Shown here: positions 42,011 to 53,437 of the stretch, one piece after another
Numbering within the stretch: position 1 is the stretch's first letter
How the letters are laid out: every line of letters begins with the position of its first letter
Source: Trachythela sp. YZ-2020
Lineage: Eukaryota > Cnidaria > Anthozoa > Malacalcyonacea > Clavulariidae
Assembly (NCBI GenBank): GCA_016169945.1
Contig: JADLSH010000231.1
Location: 868,001 to 932,000, forward strand
Direction of reading: 5' to 3'
DNA: 64,000 nt
The notes under the pieces: generated by a model
Database searches by the model: none
The model's input: only the letters and a program-made list of their open reading frames with translations
Told to the model about the DNA's origin: nothing
Position numbers and translations under genes: made by a program

Positions 42011-42375
42011 TATATACATGTAAAAGATTATAAATCAACTAGATCGAATCCACTTGTCACTTGATCGATATTTCAGAAGGTTTTGCTCGCACGTCTTTAC
42101 TTTTGCGACAGCAAATTAATACTAAAAGATGTGGCCCAATGTCACGCAAGAAAAGCCATGCATTCAAGTGTAAATATACATGTGAATACTAATTAGAATA
42201 CACTTACTAGCTAATTTAGTTTTGTCTTGTCTAAACGACAGAGAAATGATTCTGTAACCGTTGATTATACATTCGACACATTCACTATTTTAAGACTCTA
42301 ATTTGTTGATGTGAATGACAAACTTGACCGGCTCTCCTGTTGTAACCCAGCTAGCACAATTACATAGCAGGAACG

Positions 42376-42566
42376 TGTTAGAATAATAATTATGTTGATG
42401 TTGTGCTAATTATACATATACAGGCGAAGGACGCTGATTGGACAGTTATGTCATGTGACTTTTACACACGAGGTCTTCTTCTTCGAACTGAATTGTTATC
42501 TCTTAGTTTATATTGTAGTTTACCTTTGTATTGCTTTTATACGATGATCAAATAGAATTCTTAACA
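42376..42566 (+). repeat. Probable 5' LTR of copia element
   Basis: Begins TGTTAGAATAATAATTATG and ends ATTCTTAACA (TG...CA), immediately followed by the primer-binding sequence. Length 191. No second copy was found downstream, so boundaries rest on TG/CA ends and the adjoining primer site. Confidence 0.6.
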
Positions 42567-42579
42567 GGTTATGGACCCA
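42567..42579 (+). promoter_or_regulatory. Copia primer-binding site
   Basis: GGTTATGGACCCA directly after the LTR resembles the internal initiator-tRNA-Met primer site of Ty1/copia elements. Confidence 0.6.
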
Positions 42580-42695
42580 GGTGCCGCGGTATAAATGTTT
42601 GATACGTGTTGTCGTAAAGACGTGTAATATTTTGTGTTTACCGAAGCGTAAACGTGTTCCGAAGTAAGCTATTGTTTAAAGACAAATATTTACAC

Positions 42696-43513
42696 ATGGT
42701 GGAAATTACGAAAATCGAAAAATTAAACGGGAAGAACTATCTATCGTGGAAATAAAATACAAAGTTGGTATTGATGGAACGTGGATTGTGGGGATTTATT
42801 GCAGGAACCGAGACCGCTCCAGAAGAAACAGCGACCGTTGCAGTAAAGAATGCATACCGACTTCGATCGGACAAATCATATTCTTTAATCGCGTTCAGTG
42901 TTGACAAAGTCTGCAAGTGGACATCATTACAACAACGGATCCTCGGGTTGCATGGGAAACATTGCAAAAGCAATTCGAATTTGTTTCTATCACGCAGATC
43001 GTTCGATTAAATCGAAAATTTTACGCAGCCACGATGAAAGAGGGGACGGATATTATGGATCATTTAACGTACACGACGTCATTGGCTGAACAATTAAGGG
43101 AGTTAAAAGAAGAAATCTCAGATCAAAAGTTTGCTACAGTTATACTCGGAAGCCTACCAGAGTCGTATGATAACTTTATACCGAGTTTAAATGCGAGAAA
43201 AATGGAAGAGCTGCAATGGGACAACATAAAAGGATTATTAATTGAAGAATACATGAAACGCAAAGAAAAAGGGGAGAAACAAAGCCAAGATACCAATCGG
43301 AACGAAGCATTATTTTCAAGAAGAGGAAATTTCTCGGGCAGAGGAATATATTTTCAGCGTGGTGGTCGATATCGAGGAAACAATTATTGGCAGAGCACCC
43401 ACCAAGGTCAAGGTCAAGGAACAAATCATGGACAAGGTCCAAGATGTTACAAATGTCAACAAGTTGGTCACACAGTTAAAAATTGTCCACTTAATCAAAA
43501 GAACAATCAGTGA
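42696..43513 (+). pseudogene. Ty1/copia Gag (UBN2-type), frameshifted
   Basis: ATG 42696 starts MVEITKIEKLNGKNYLSWK, the usual copia Gag opening, then a TAA and frame changes near 42755 and 42915. From 42917 the frame is open to 43513: PRVAWETLQKQFEFVS, LNRKFYAATMKEGTDI, FATVILGSLPESYDNF, then an RGG/QGQG-rich stretch and one zinc knuckle CYKCQQVGHTVKNC (C-x2-C-x4-H-x4-C). The fold and order are complete, but at least two frameshifts prevent a full-length Gag. Confidence 0.85.
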
Positions 43514-43516
43514 AAT

Positions 43517-45441
43517 GTTGCAGAAGAAAGTACTGGATCAAAACAACAGGACGGTGACATAGCTTTGAAATCTACATTGAGTAACACTAAGCAAAACAAT
43601 CAATGGTTCATCGATAGTGGTGCTACAAAGCATATGACATTCCAGAAGGAACTAATTTTTGATTATATTAAATACGAGCACCCATCAAAGATATACCTCG
43701 GTGATAATAGAGTGATTAAAGCGTATGGAGAAGGCAGAGTGAGATTAGAGTGTCATGATGAATCGGATGTAGTTACATTGATGTTAAATAAAGTATTGTG
43801 TGTACCTGAAATTTCAAAGAATTTGTTGTCAGTTCCCGCTATTTCACAAATGGAGGCAGAAGTTTTATTCGACGATGGAAAGTGTTGTGTAACGAAGGAC
43901 GAAAAAACAATCAGTATTGGACACATTGTTGATAATAAACTTTACATGGTAAATACTGAAGAGTATGCTCATATTGCGACAGCGAAACCATCTTTGGAAC
44001 AATGGCATTGTAGATTTGGTCATTTAAACTTTGGTTATGTAAATAAATTAGCACAGGGGAAGCTAGTTGAAGGAATGAATTATTCTAATGGCAAAGTTAA
44101 TCAAGAATGCGAAGCGTGTGCCCAAGCGAAATTGCACAGAATACCTTTCCCAAAGCAAAGTACAAAGAAAACAAGTCGACCGCTAGAATTAATACACAGC
44201 GACCTGTGTGGTCCTATGAATGTTGATTCGATTGGGGGAAGCAAGTATGTATTGACATTTACAGACGATTAGACAAGGTATATGACAGTCTACTTTCTTA
44301 AATCTAAATCGGAAGTTTTACAAAAGTTTGAAGAGTATGTCAATATGGTACAAACTGCGACTGGTCTGAAAGTCAAGAATCTTAGAACTGACAATGGTGG
44401 AGAATATGTATCTCATGATTTTACTAAATTGTGTACGAGTAAAGGAATCTTTCATCAGTTTACCCACCCATATACACCAGAGCAAAATGGCATATCAGAG
44501 AGACTTAATAGAACACTCATTGAATCAGCAAAATCTATGATTTTCCTTGCCAATATGCCATTACATTTTTGGGCTGAAGCAGTGAATACAGCGGTATACT
44601 TGCACAATAGAAGTCCGACAAGCTCGTTGAAAGATAAAACACCGCGTGAATGTTGGTTTGGAAAGAAACCAAACGTGTCAAATTTGAAAGTTTTTGGATG
44701 TATTTGTTTCGTTCATACTCCGGACAGTTTGCGACAGAAACTCGATCGTAAGTCTCGAAAGGCAATACTTGTCGGTTACCCACTTGATACGAAAGGTTAC
44801 AAAATGTATGATTTGAAGTCCAAACGTTTCGTGAGAAGTAGAAATGTATTATTTCGTGAGAACAAATTTCACAGATTTAAATTAGTTAACAAGGAAACAG
44901 TCTTGAAAGAAGACGGTGAAGTCAATGAACAACATGACGAGGACGAACAGTCTGTTATTCAAGTTGTACCCACAATTAATCCAGCTGCACCAGTGCATGC
45001 AGGATTCAAGTCTCAACTTGAAGGATTTGTTGATCCAGATTATCCTGAGTATGTATGTAAGCTAAAGAAAAGCATCTACGGACTAAAGCAATCCGCTCGA
45101 TGCTGGAATCAGACCCTCGATAGTTTTCTAATGGCAAATGGTTATCGTAAGAATGGCGCTGATAACTGCATTTATGTAAAGTCTGAAAGAAAGGCTAATA
45201 GCTTCATCAGTTTTGTAATATTGGCAATATATGTTGATGACATCATTCCGGTTTCCAATGATGTTGATATGCTCAACGCAGAGAAAGAGTCGTTGTGTGG
45301 AGAATTTTAAATGGTAGATCAAGGAGAAATCCACTTCGTTCTCGGTATGTCAATCAAGAGAGATAGAGCAACGAAGGTATTATTCATTAATCAAGAGAAA
45401 TATTTAGAAGGTTTGCAACCACTAGTTTGCAACAGATACTG
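43517..45441 (+). pseudogene. Ty1/copia Pol: protease, integrase, partial RT
   Basis: One frame carries the protease (WFIDSGATKHMTF; active DSG), then GAG-pre-integrase (LEQWHCRFGHLNFGYVNKLA), zinc ligands and the integrase: LELIHSDLCGPM (D), LRTDNGGEYVSHDF (D), PEQNGISERLNRTLIE (E). In-frame TAG at 44270 follows TFTDD. The RT is internally deleted: PVHAGFKSQLEG joins what should lie on either side of the first RT motifs, so only VCKLKKSIYGLKQS and AIYVDDIIPVS (catalytic YVDD) remain. TAA at 45308 follows GEF, after which MVDQGEIHFVLGMSI continues in the same frame to about 45441, where homology ends. RNase H and the 3' LTR are absent. Confidence 0.9.
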
Positions 45442-46173
45442 CTTAAATTAAAACGTTTAGGTGGATTAAAGCACATCAAAGATAGCAAAAGATGAGAATA
45501 TATTTTTAAAACAAGGTGTGTTATTTCAATGCTTTAATGATACAACTGATGCAAAAGAATGGAGTGCAAATTCAACGTTTCATTTTTCACCAAGAGATTT
45601 ATCCTAAATATCTTTGATAGTTACAATAAATAGTCACTAATCACCGGTGCTGTACAGCGTTACTCAATTACTCCACATTTAGTGATTTACATATATTTAT
45701 CATTAAGACATTATTCAGAATTAACATAGAATGATACTGACAAACAGTAAAATACACTATGATATGGTCTGGAATATCTCTAATTTAAGTTATTTAGTTA
45801 TAATGGCTAGGAAAACAGACACTGAGTATCTGAGTTAATATATTTTTATGCTCTTTCAAGATTTCCTTTTTCTTCAAATGGTCCATATTTTTAGACTATC
45901 TATAAAACAAAACAAATAAAGCAATGTTAATAGATAAATAATCTCAAAAATTCCCAGTCCTTGTCAAGGTCAAGAAAGAGGGCAGAGGGGGGCAAAATAC
46001 CCAGTGCCACTGCCCAGGCATGTTAAAAGGGGCCAGCGAAAGTTGGGTAAGAATGTGTTCATACCAAAGTTTGTGTGCACAAATTTGAGGGGGGGGGGGG
46101 TGCACATTCACCAACCGAGCCTGGGTCTGGTCGGCCTTGATCCTTGTGACATCACTTCAGGATCATAATATAT
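45442..46173. other. No gene seen
   Basis: AT-rich. A G homopolymer run near 46090 and GC-richer text around 45960-46140 hint at an unidentified repeat. Confidence 0.35.
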
Positions 46174-46175
46174 TA

Positions 46176-46424
46176 CTGTCGTGGCAATGGAAGTGTTTCT
46201 AAAATATTCTACCAATTCATTTGCTCACACGAACCAATTCATTTGAGATGTTTGTGCAACTTCGTGTATTTGATCATATTTTGTCACTTCCTGCTTCTTT
46301 ATGATTGGTCAATTGCACCAAAAACAAAGGTGATTTGTACATTAAACAGGAATTTCTTGAATTATAAATAACTTCGCAAATGAATTGGTAGAATATTTTG
46401 GGAACACTTCCATTGCCACGACAG
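46176..46424. mobile_element. MITE with ~45-bp inverted repeats, TA target
   Basis: Ends CTGTCGTGGCAATGGAAGTG and CACTTCCATTGCCACGACAG with TA on both sides. Arms continue through AATATTCTACCAATTCATTT. Mariner-like by target, but family not certain. Confidence 0.82.
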
Positions 46425-46426
46425 TA

Positions 46427-47625
46427 AGTCACTCTAAATGTCACCTCATTTTTCATGAAATTGAGAAATTTATGTCTTGCCAAACAATTTTGACATGTGA
46501 ACAATTTCTTCAATTCAGAATTAACAAATACAGGAAAGTTATTAAGCTCAGACAATGGGCTCAGATTCCAGCCATTAGGATTCTTTACACACACATTGTG
46601 GGGGATTGAGTGCACAGAACCTCAACAACTGAGCCTCAAAATCTACCAGCCAGTATATTGGACATATCGTGGTTTCTTGGATAGTTTGGAAATCTTTGGA
46701 CCAGAACTGAAGCTGAGTTTATTCAATTAATGTTTTGCATTCAAAAATGTTGGGCCAGCAGAAAGCTTTGATTGTGAATAAGCAACAGTGATGGGGAACC
46801 TCCTGTTGAGACCTCTCAGGGTTCTGGCTGAAGATCATATCCACGATGTCAGTTGATCACATTCGCAACTTCGTTATAAATGGATTGACAAGTGTTGTTG
46901 CAAGGTCAGTCTATACTCTATATTGTCTGGGCAAAGAAGCCTGAAGCCACACAAGACATCTGTGGCAACAAATTAAGAAGGAAATCTAACAAACCTCTTG
47001 ACTTCCATCTTTAATGATTAACAATACAATTCACCAGTGCATGGTTAGCTTAGTTTACTTAGATGGACTGAACTTATAAACCTGTTTGTTTGCCATGCAC
47101 CACATTACCAAAGCTATATACATACGAATATCTCGAAATCAATGAACCACCATGAAAATTTGAAGATGTACTTTGAAGACTTACCTCAATTTCGCTTTTG
47201 TTCACAGTGTAGTTGGTTCATTTCATCAAACTTCCAGACTACTTTATTTGTGCAGCAGTTACTCCATGTGTTGAGTGGATTTTGAATGAGAATGTCCTGT
47301 TATCTGTTCAGAACAACCTTGTTTATCAAAGCTGTTATTAAAAGCAGTGGATGTTCACTCTTTCGAATTTCAAATCCCGTTTTCCAACGGTAGGAAGCCA
47401 AAACAACCGGAATTTTTTGCTCAAAATACTTCTCGTGTACTTCTATCGATGTGATAAGAAAATTGGTCCGATCAGAAAAGTGTAAAAGGAATAAACACCG
47501 CGAAAACTATGATTCTGTAATACAAATCTATAGTAAACTTGGACCTCTGAGGTCGGGGCCGGTGGCGGCACTGGGGCCGGTGGCGGCAATTCACTTTTTG
47601 TTACTATCAAGTCCATGTGTGGAAT
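46427..47625. other. No gene seen; short GC-rich tandem repeat
   Basis: No recognisable ORF. Near 47557-47587 GGGGCCGGTGGCGGCA occurs twice in tandem, in contrast to the AT-rich surroundings. Confidence 0.4.
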
Positions 47626-48322
47626 CACTGATCTAATAATAGACTGGATATAGCTTCTATACCTATGAAAAATGAAGCCAAAATCAATCGGCGCAAATCT
47701 ACTTCCGGTTACCACTTTGCAGCGAAAACAATATGGAGTTGTATAGGGAAATGAATCGGCGAGGCTGGTTTTTCACAATTTTGAGGCATTTCCAAGTGCT
47801 GGACTAAACCGTTCGTCTTGTAATGAAAAGAACAGGATATTTTCTTACTTTTTGAGAGATACTTTTGTAGATTTCGGTAAAAAATCACCGCTAAAGACGT
47901 TTGACAAGTTCGCGTATGCGAAGTCCATCTTCGGCCAAAACTCTCTGCCAAGTGGTCTTTCATGCTGGCATTTTCGCTAAACAAATACTCTGGCTGGATA
48001 GAAACTCAAGTCGAATGGATTAAACGAAAGGTAAGCAATGTATAATAAGCGTTTGTCTTTCTCAATCAAGCGAAAAAGTATAGAATATCGATGTTGCTCT
48101 AGGGTTATGTTGTGCTATGCCTATATGAACATTTATAGCAACAATAGCTTTATATCTATATAGATATATTGGCTAATTGCATTTTGTATCTCAGATTGAG
48201 TTTTGGTTTTTGTTCTTGACCGAAAAGTACATTTAAATAATATATAAATGGATTCGTTTCTAAAACAAGCTCTGTATCATTCATATTATAAACTGCTTCA
48301 AGTGTTTTTATGCAGAAAACTT

Positions 48323-49483
48323 GCAATCCAGTAGAGTCTGAGTGTAGTATGGAGCACTAGTATACACCATATTAAAACGGTGTATGCCAAGTTTGACTAG
48401 TTGTCAATTCTCACATTTGAAATTTTTATTATATAGAGACTAAAACATTGAAATTAGAAAACATTAAGACATGTCATCCTGATCACTGATGCTGACTGCT
48501 GTGATGGCAGAGAGGTCCTGTATTATAGAAAGTGGCTTGTTGAAGTGACTGTATCATTGAACAATAAATTCTCTGTTCCTTTTCCAAAGTAGATGAACAT
48601 TTTGTAATCATATGAACATGAATGGCTATGTGACTCACATTTTTAATAATGCTGTATAAAAATTAGTTGTTTTAACATAGTATGGATAAACTGATAATTA
48701 TCTTTTTACTGTACCATGGCCATGGTCTTCCCTCACCAGATTAAGACCCCTAGTAAATTCTGGTGAGTTGCTCTCCTCTCTTGTAATATTCCATAGTCTA
48801 ACATTTTCAGGGTTTCTTGCAGAAGGGAGAGAAGGCCATGGGTGGGGTTGGCCAAATGTTGACCTTTTCATAAAGTATACATTACATGTATGCAAATTAA
48901 GTGTGGAAATATATCACTTTCCCACATACATAAGAGTACCATAGACTGCAACTGGTTGTCTTGTGTGTTCTGTTGGTTGTTCTCGTGCATTTCCTTGTTG
49001 GAAACAAATACTGGTCATTAAATATTGGTGCTTGGCAATTTAGCTTCTTTGAGGGCACCTCTTCTATTAGAAAAGGGGACTTTTTCCATTGTTTTAGCTG
49101 ATGATAACCATCATATTCAAGTTGATATGTTGATGATAACCACATATTCAAGTTGATAAAGATTATATCAGAGTGTTATAGTAAAGTCCGCTTCTACCAA
49201 CTTGGGAAAACAGCCATGGAAGTGGTTTCTAAAAACAAAGTGAGAAAGAAATTGAATAAACTTGTCTTGTTTAATCTCCAGTGAATCGCAGTGATGAAAC
49301 ATAGGAATGGAATGAAGTAGTGTATTGGATTGCTGTAGAAAGTTCACTGTGTCTCCTCTATGTGAAAGAAGAAGAAAACCGGTTCCTTTAGGAACCAACA
49401 ACTATTTAAAAGTTTGCAAATCAAATTTTGATTGAGCTCATACAACTTTGTCCCATGTCCTTTTTACAATTTTAGTATCATAT
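48323..49483. other. Loop of the foldback element; no gene seen
   Basis: About 1.16 kb, single copy in this window, no recognised coding sequence. Confidence 0.45.
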
Positions 49484-49572
49484 CTGCATAAAAACACTTG
49501 AAGCAGTTTATAATATGAATGATACAGAGCTGTTTTAGAAACGAATCCATTCATATATTATTGGCCATTATA

Positions 49573-49815
49573 TAAAGAAAATATTTGCAAGCGAATAGGG
49601 ATTTTATGTCTCATCTTCTATGTCTTTTTGTTATGTAGTTATCAGGCACACTGCGGGGGAGATGGGTTGATATTATTCACTTCCGTTTTTGCCCCTGCAT
49701 AATTTTGCCGGGGGTTTTACTATAAATTGGATTCACACGTGTTCATCGATCTTTTCAGCATCGTGTTCACCGACTACAGTAGTCCAGTTTACACTTTTTG
49801 AAATAATTTTATTAA
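49573..49815 (+). repeat. Ngaro split repeat A1
   Basis: Begins TAAAGAAAATATTTGCAAGC and ends TTTGAAATAATTTTATTAA. Nearly identical to A2, which is four bases shorter in two homopolymer or short-repeat sites. Confidence 0.93.
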
Positions 49816-50037
49816 TCTTTTCTATCTGATTCTTTCTACGTGATCCTTTCTACGTTTTACAAGGTATTTGAACATTTTCATTTCCTTAATATACTCACTT
49901 TTATCTATATACTTGCTTATTATATAATTTTAATTGTGTGCGCTTTTGCGGTCTAGACATTCAATCGATTTGTGAGTGTTCATTGTTTTGTCGCATCCCT
50001 CCTCGTGTGATTTATTTGGTCTTCTAACATAGGTATA

Positions 50038-50628
50038 ATGACTAGTGCTCCCCCTACAGTTTTAGTGTTAGGACATTCCTTTATTCGTCGTCTTCGCGAC
50101 GATCTTTCGAACCAATTTGATCCGCGCGCTCGTGTTGATTTCAACCTTGATGAACGCGCTATTGTTTCCATGTTTGGCATTGGGGGTCGCACTATTAGAA
50201 AATTACAACAATTTGATTTACATGTTATCAATCGACTTAAACCACATATCATTATTCTTGAGATTGGAACTAACGATCTTTCAAACACAACACCCAACAT
50301 TGTCGTTAAGAATTTGGTTAAGCTAGTGCGGCTATTGTTTGACGAATTTTCCACACACGTGGTGGGGGTTTGTCATGTGATACCTCGTCGTGATTCCTTC
50401 CCGAATGCTGACAGTTTCAATGAGTCAGCCCATATTTTCAATTGTTTGTCTAAGCCTGCTTTAGTCGAGTCTATACCTAATGTTTTTTGTTGGACACACA
50501 GGGGTTTTTCTAACCCTTCTATTAATTTATACTTGGCTGATGGCGTTCATGTTAATGCCCAAGGTCAGTACTCACTATATAGAAGTTATAGGGGAGCCAT
50601 TTTGAAGGCCCTTCGTATGCTTAAGTAA
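50038..50628 (+). CDS. SGNH/GDSL-type hydrolase of the Ngaro element
   Basis: Intact 196-residue ORF with a sensible ATG. All SGNH blocks are present: block I VLGHSFIRRL (nucleophile Ser14), block II glycine FGIGG (46-50), block III EIGTNDL (Asn79), and block V LADGVHVNAQG (Asp168, His171). The length matches a compact single-domain esterase, with no signal peptide. Hydrolase ORFs of this kind are known from some Ngaro-like and related retrotransposons; their substrate is unknown and an acyl ester is inferred from the family. It is the first ORF after A1 and lies 0.7 kb before Gag. No disabling change seen. Confidence 0.88.
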   Translation: MTSAPPTVLVLGHSFIRRLRDDLSNQFDPRARVDFNLDERAIVSMFGIGGRTIRKLQQFDLHVINRLKPHIIILEIGTNDLSNTTPNIVVKNLVKLVRLLFDEFSTHVVGVCHVIPRRDSFPNADSFNESAHIFNCLSKPALVESIPNVFCWTHRGFSNPSINLYLADGVHVNAQGQYSLYRSYRGAILKALRMLK

Positions 50629-50724
50629 TCTTATTTTATAATTAAATCATCAGTTATTGTCTACTGACTTTGTTCTAATTTTTGATAATTTTCAATCGAT
50701 AATATCTCATATTTTGTATTCAAA

Positions 50725-51240
50725 TAAGGGAGAAGCTATGTATCCCTTAATCACTGCATGAATCTACTATACATTACTAAATGTTGCACCTTGTTGGGAG
50801 AAGTTATGTATCCCAGGTGGTTAAGTTATCACTAGTTTTTATGGCAGTAAAGGCCTTGTTTTGCGGCGGCAACTTGTCAGCCATGCTTGGCCAGCCACGT
50901 CATGTCTGATTACGCCATCTTGTTTGGGAGAAGTTATGTATCCCAGGTGGTTAGGTTATCACTGGTTCACATATGTTTATACCACTTTGTTTGGGAGAAG
51001 TTATGTATCCCAGGTGGTACCATCTTGTTTGGGAGAAGTTATGTATCCCAGGTGGTTAGGTTATCACTGGTTCACATATATTTATACCATCTTGTTTGGG
51101 AGAAGTTATGTATCCCAGGTGGTTAGGTATCACTGGTTCACATATATTTATACCACCTTGTTTGGGAGAAGTTATGTATCCCAGGTGGTTAGTTTAACAC
51201 TGGTTCATGTACTTGTTTGGGAGAAGTTATGTATCCCTAG
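50725..51240 (+). repeat. Tandem repeats with GGGA...TCCC stem between SGNH ORF and Gag
   Basis: About eight copies of GGGAGAAGTTATGTATCCC (first two diverged, at 50728 and 50795). The better copies are embedded in a ~66-base unit with GGTTAGGTTATCACTGGTTC. The core can form a small hairpin (GGGA/TCCC). The ORFs spanning it are repeat artefacts. Confidence 0.88.
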
Positions 51241-51360
51241 ATGGTAAAATTTTTTGCCTCTTGTTTTCTGCAGCATATTTTCATTTATAATTGTATGCCA
51301 TACCAGGGGTATATTTCTTATGGCAACAATGCTGCTTTTCTGTTAATTTTTAATTCCAGT

Positions 51361-52554
51361 ATGAGACGTTCATCCCGTCAGAAACGGCCAACGAGAAAGG
51401 CTGGTGTAGCGACTCCGGAAAGGGGGGAGCCGCCACGCCGTAGACCGCGTCGGGAGCCTGAACCAGTCCAACAAGAGATGCCTGCAGTTCCAATTGGCCT
51501 CCCTGATGGTATGCTCGAGAGGATCGTGGCAACTGTGACCGAGCAAGTGACACAGCGCCTAGCTCCATTACTGCAACCAGTACCAGTTGTCCAGCCAGTA
51601 CCAGTCATCCAGCCAGTGCCAGTCATCCAGCCAGTGCCTGTCCAGCCAGTGCCAGTAGAGCAGTCAGCCATACCAGTTGTTCAACCACCAATCGTGCCAA
51701 CAATACAGCCAACCAGTCTTCCAGTTATGCCTTTACCACCACTGCCCGGGGTTATTGGCCAACCAGCCATCATGTCCTTGGTCCAAAGTGGCATCCAAGG
51801 TGCTCATGCAGTCATTGCAGGTGAGAGTTTGCCTTCAACTGGGAGCACCCCTGGTTTATTATTCAGGTCTTCCAGTCTCCCTCTTGATGCCCGTGTTTCA
51901 GACAAGTTGAAATCAAAAATTTGGAACGATGAATACATCGAGCTTAGCTCTTTATTGTCCAGTTCTGCTGCTGAAGAGCGTTTCAAAATCAGTGTTTCAA
52001 CGTCCAATCGAGATGCTCCGTCCTTATTTTTGGAGCCTAGTGTTAAAACACGTAAAATTAATTCGTTTGAGACATGGTTGCAGGCCTTTCATATCTTTGT
52101 AGGGGTTTACACCAGCAAATATCCTTCTGAGGCCCCTGCCCTCATGAAGTATGGTGATATTGTTAGGGACCTGGCATCTAGGGGACACAATTGGGGTTTT
52201 TATGATGAGAATTTCCGTTTTCTGAAGCAAAGCCATAAGCAGTTGTTACAATGGGGTGAAATTCATTGGGAACTATGGCTTCGTTCCCAGCCTGTTCAAC
52301 ACAAGAAATCACCATCCTTGTCTAATGACCGGGGGCACTCGTCTAATTCCAATGGTATGTCTCGGCATGTCCCTCGCGGTTTTTGTTTTAAGTACCATAA
52401 AGGAGGTGACTGTGATGGATGTGATCACAAACATTCATGTTTTAAATGTGAAGGGAACCATAGAGGATTCCAATGTAATTTTCGCCAATTCCAACGAAAT
52501 GCCAAAATGTCCCCAGCTTCCGGTGTCTCCCCTGCCAACCCCAATAAGATATGA
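51361..52554 (+). CDS. Ngaro Gag-like protein
   Basis: The open frame begins at 51241, but the convincing start is ATG 51361 (MRRSSRQKRPTRK), giving about 397 residues. The order is: basic N-terminus (RRRPRREPEP), a hydrophobic/amphipathic helix (LERIVATVTEQVTQRL), a hexapeptide-like PVPVIQPVPV repeat and Pro-rich region, then a conserved core (FETWLQAFHIFVGVYTSKYP; RGHNWGFYDENFRFLKQ). It ends in a Cys/His cluster, CFKYHKGGDCDGCDHKHSC then FKCEGNHRGFQC. The core and cluster correspond to those of the Gag at 1095-2324, but this one lacks the SAP motif. Pol overlaps its end in the +1 frame. Confidence 0.8.
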   Translation: MRRSSRQKRPTRKAGVATPERGEPPRRRPRREPEPVQQEMPAVPIGLPDGMLERIVATVTEQVTQRLAPLLQPVPVVQPVPVIQPVPVIQPVPVQPVPVEQSAIPVVQPPIVPTIQPTSLPVMPLPPLPGVIGQPAIMSLVQSGIQGAHAVIAGESLPSTGSTPGLLFRSSSLPLDARVSDKLKSKIWNDEYIELSSLLSSSAAEERFKISVSTSNRDAPSLFLEPSVKTRKINSFETWLQAFHIFVGVYTSKYPSEAPALMKYGDIVRDLASRGHNWGFYDENFRFLKQSHKQLLQWGEIHWELWLRSQPVQHKKSPSLSNDRGHSSNSNGMSRHVPRGFCFKYHKGGDCDGCDHKHSCFKCEGNHRGFQCNFRQFQRNAKMSPASGVSPANPNKI

Positions 52555-53437
52555 TAGGTTTGCAGTTTTCTTAGATGGTTATCCACTTGACAAATTTAAC
52601 TATTTAATGTCTGGGTTCAAGTTTGGGTTTTCTTTACACTTTGAAGGACTTAAACAGTCCTTTGAAGCTAATAATTTATCATCATGTATCGATCATGCAG
52701 ATGTTGTTGACAAAAAGTTAGCTAAAGAGTTAGATGCCCATAGGCTGGCCGGTCCTTTTTCTGCACCACCGTTCTCCAATTTTCGGATTTCCCCTTTGGG
52801 GGTTGTACCAAAAAAGACTCCTGGTGAATTTCGTTTAATTCACCACCTTTCTTTTCCAAAAGGTACGTCTGTTAATGACGGTATTTCATCAGAAAACACA
52901 ACTGTTAGTTATGCTACTATTGCTCATGCTATACAATTAATTAAGAAGGCCGGTCGTGGCTGTTTCCTTGCCAAGACAGACATTCGCAATGCCTTTCGTC
53001 TCATTCCCATACGCCCAGAGGATTATGACCTTCTTGGAATAAAATGGAAAGGTGTATACTATTATGACCGGTGTATGCCTATGGGTTGTTCTGGCTCTTG
53101 CAAAACTTTTGAGGCTTTTAGCACAGCTGTTGAATGGATTGCCAGAAGAAAATTGCTCATAGATTGGATCCTTCATCTGTTGGATGATTTCTTAATTGTG
53201 GCATCCCTTCATCAGCTGTGTAAGAAGCAGCTCGAACTGTTTCTTAAAGTATGTGATTATTTGGGCATCCCCATGGCACCAGATAAAACAGTAGGCCCAT
53301 CTACCACTCTTTCATTTGCAGGCATCGAGCTTGACACCATTGAAATGGAAGCTCGCCTCCCCTTGGATAAATTAGAGAAAGCTACTAATTTAATTTCAGA
53401 ATTTTTGCGTCGTAAAAAGGTCACACTTAATTATTAT
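52499..53437 (+). pseudogene. Ngaro reverse transcriptase, 5' part, interrupted
   Basis: Frame +1 to Gag, open from 52256 across the overlap; pol-like sequence starts near PIRYDRFAVFLDGYPLDKF. RT motifs: FRISPLGVVPKKTPGEFRLI, FLAKTDIRNAFRLIPIRPED (palm Asp), RCMPMGCSGSCKTFEAF, HLLDDFLIV (DD), and TLSFAGIELDTIEMEARLPL. The frame reaches RRKKVTL at 53430, where an antisense LINE is inserted. Beyond it the coding resumes at 54403 (LKEVQSLCGLLNFAC). Without that LINE the RT and RNase H would be continuous. Confidence 0.92.

Noticed and set aside
50861..51247. ORFs across the 66-base tandem repeats in Ngaro
   Set aside because: The repeat unit lacks stops in those frames; no start context or conserved domain.
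51241..51360. Upstream ATG as Gag start
   Set aside because: The first 40 codons extend from repeat-adjacent sequence and are hydrophobic and atypical; ATG 51361 begins the basic N-terminus.
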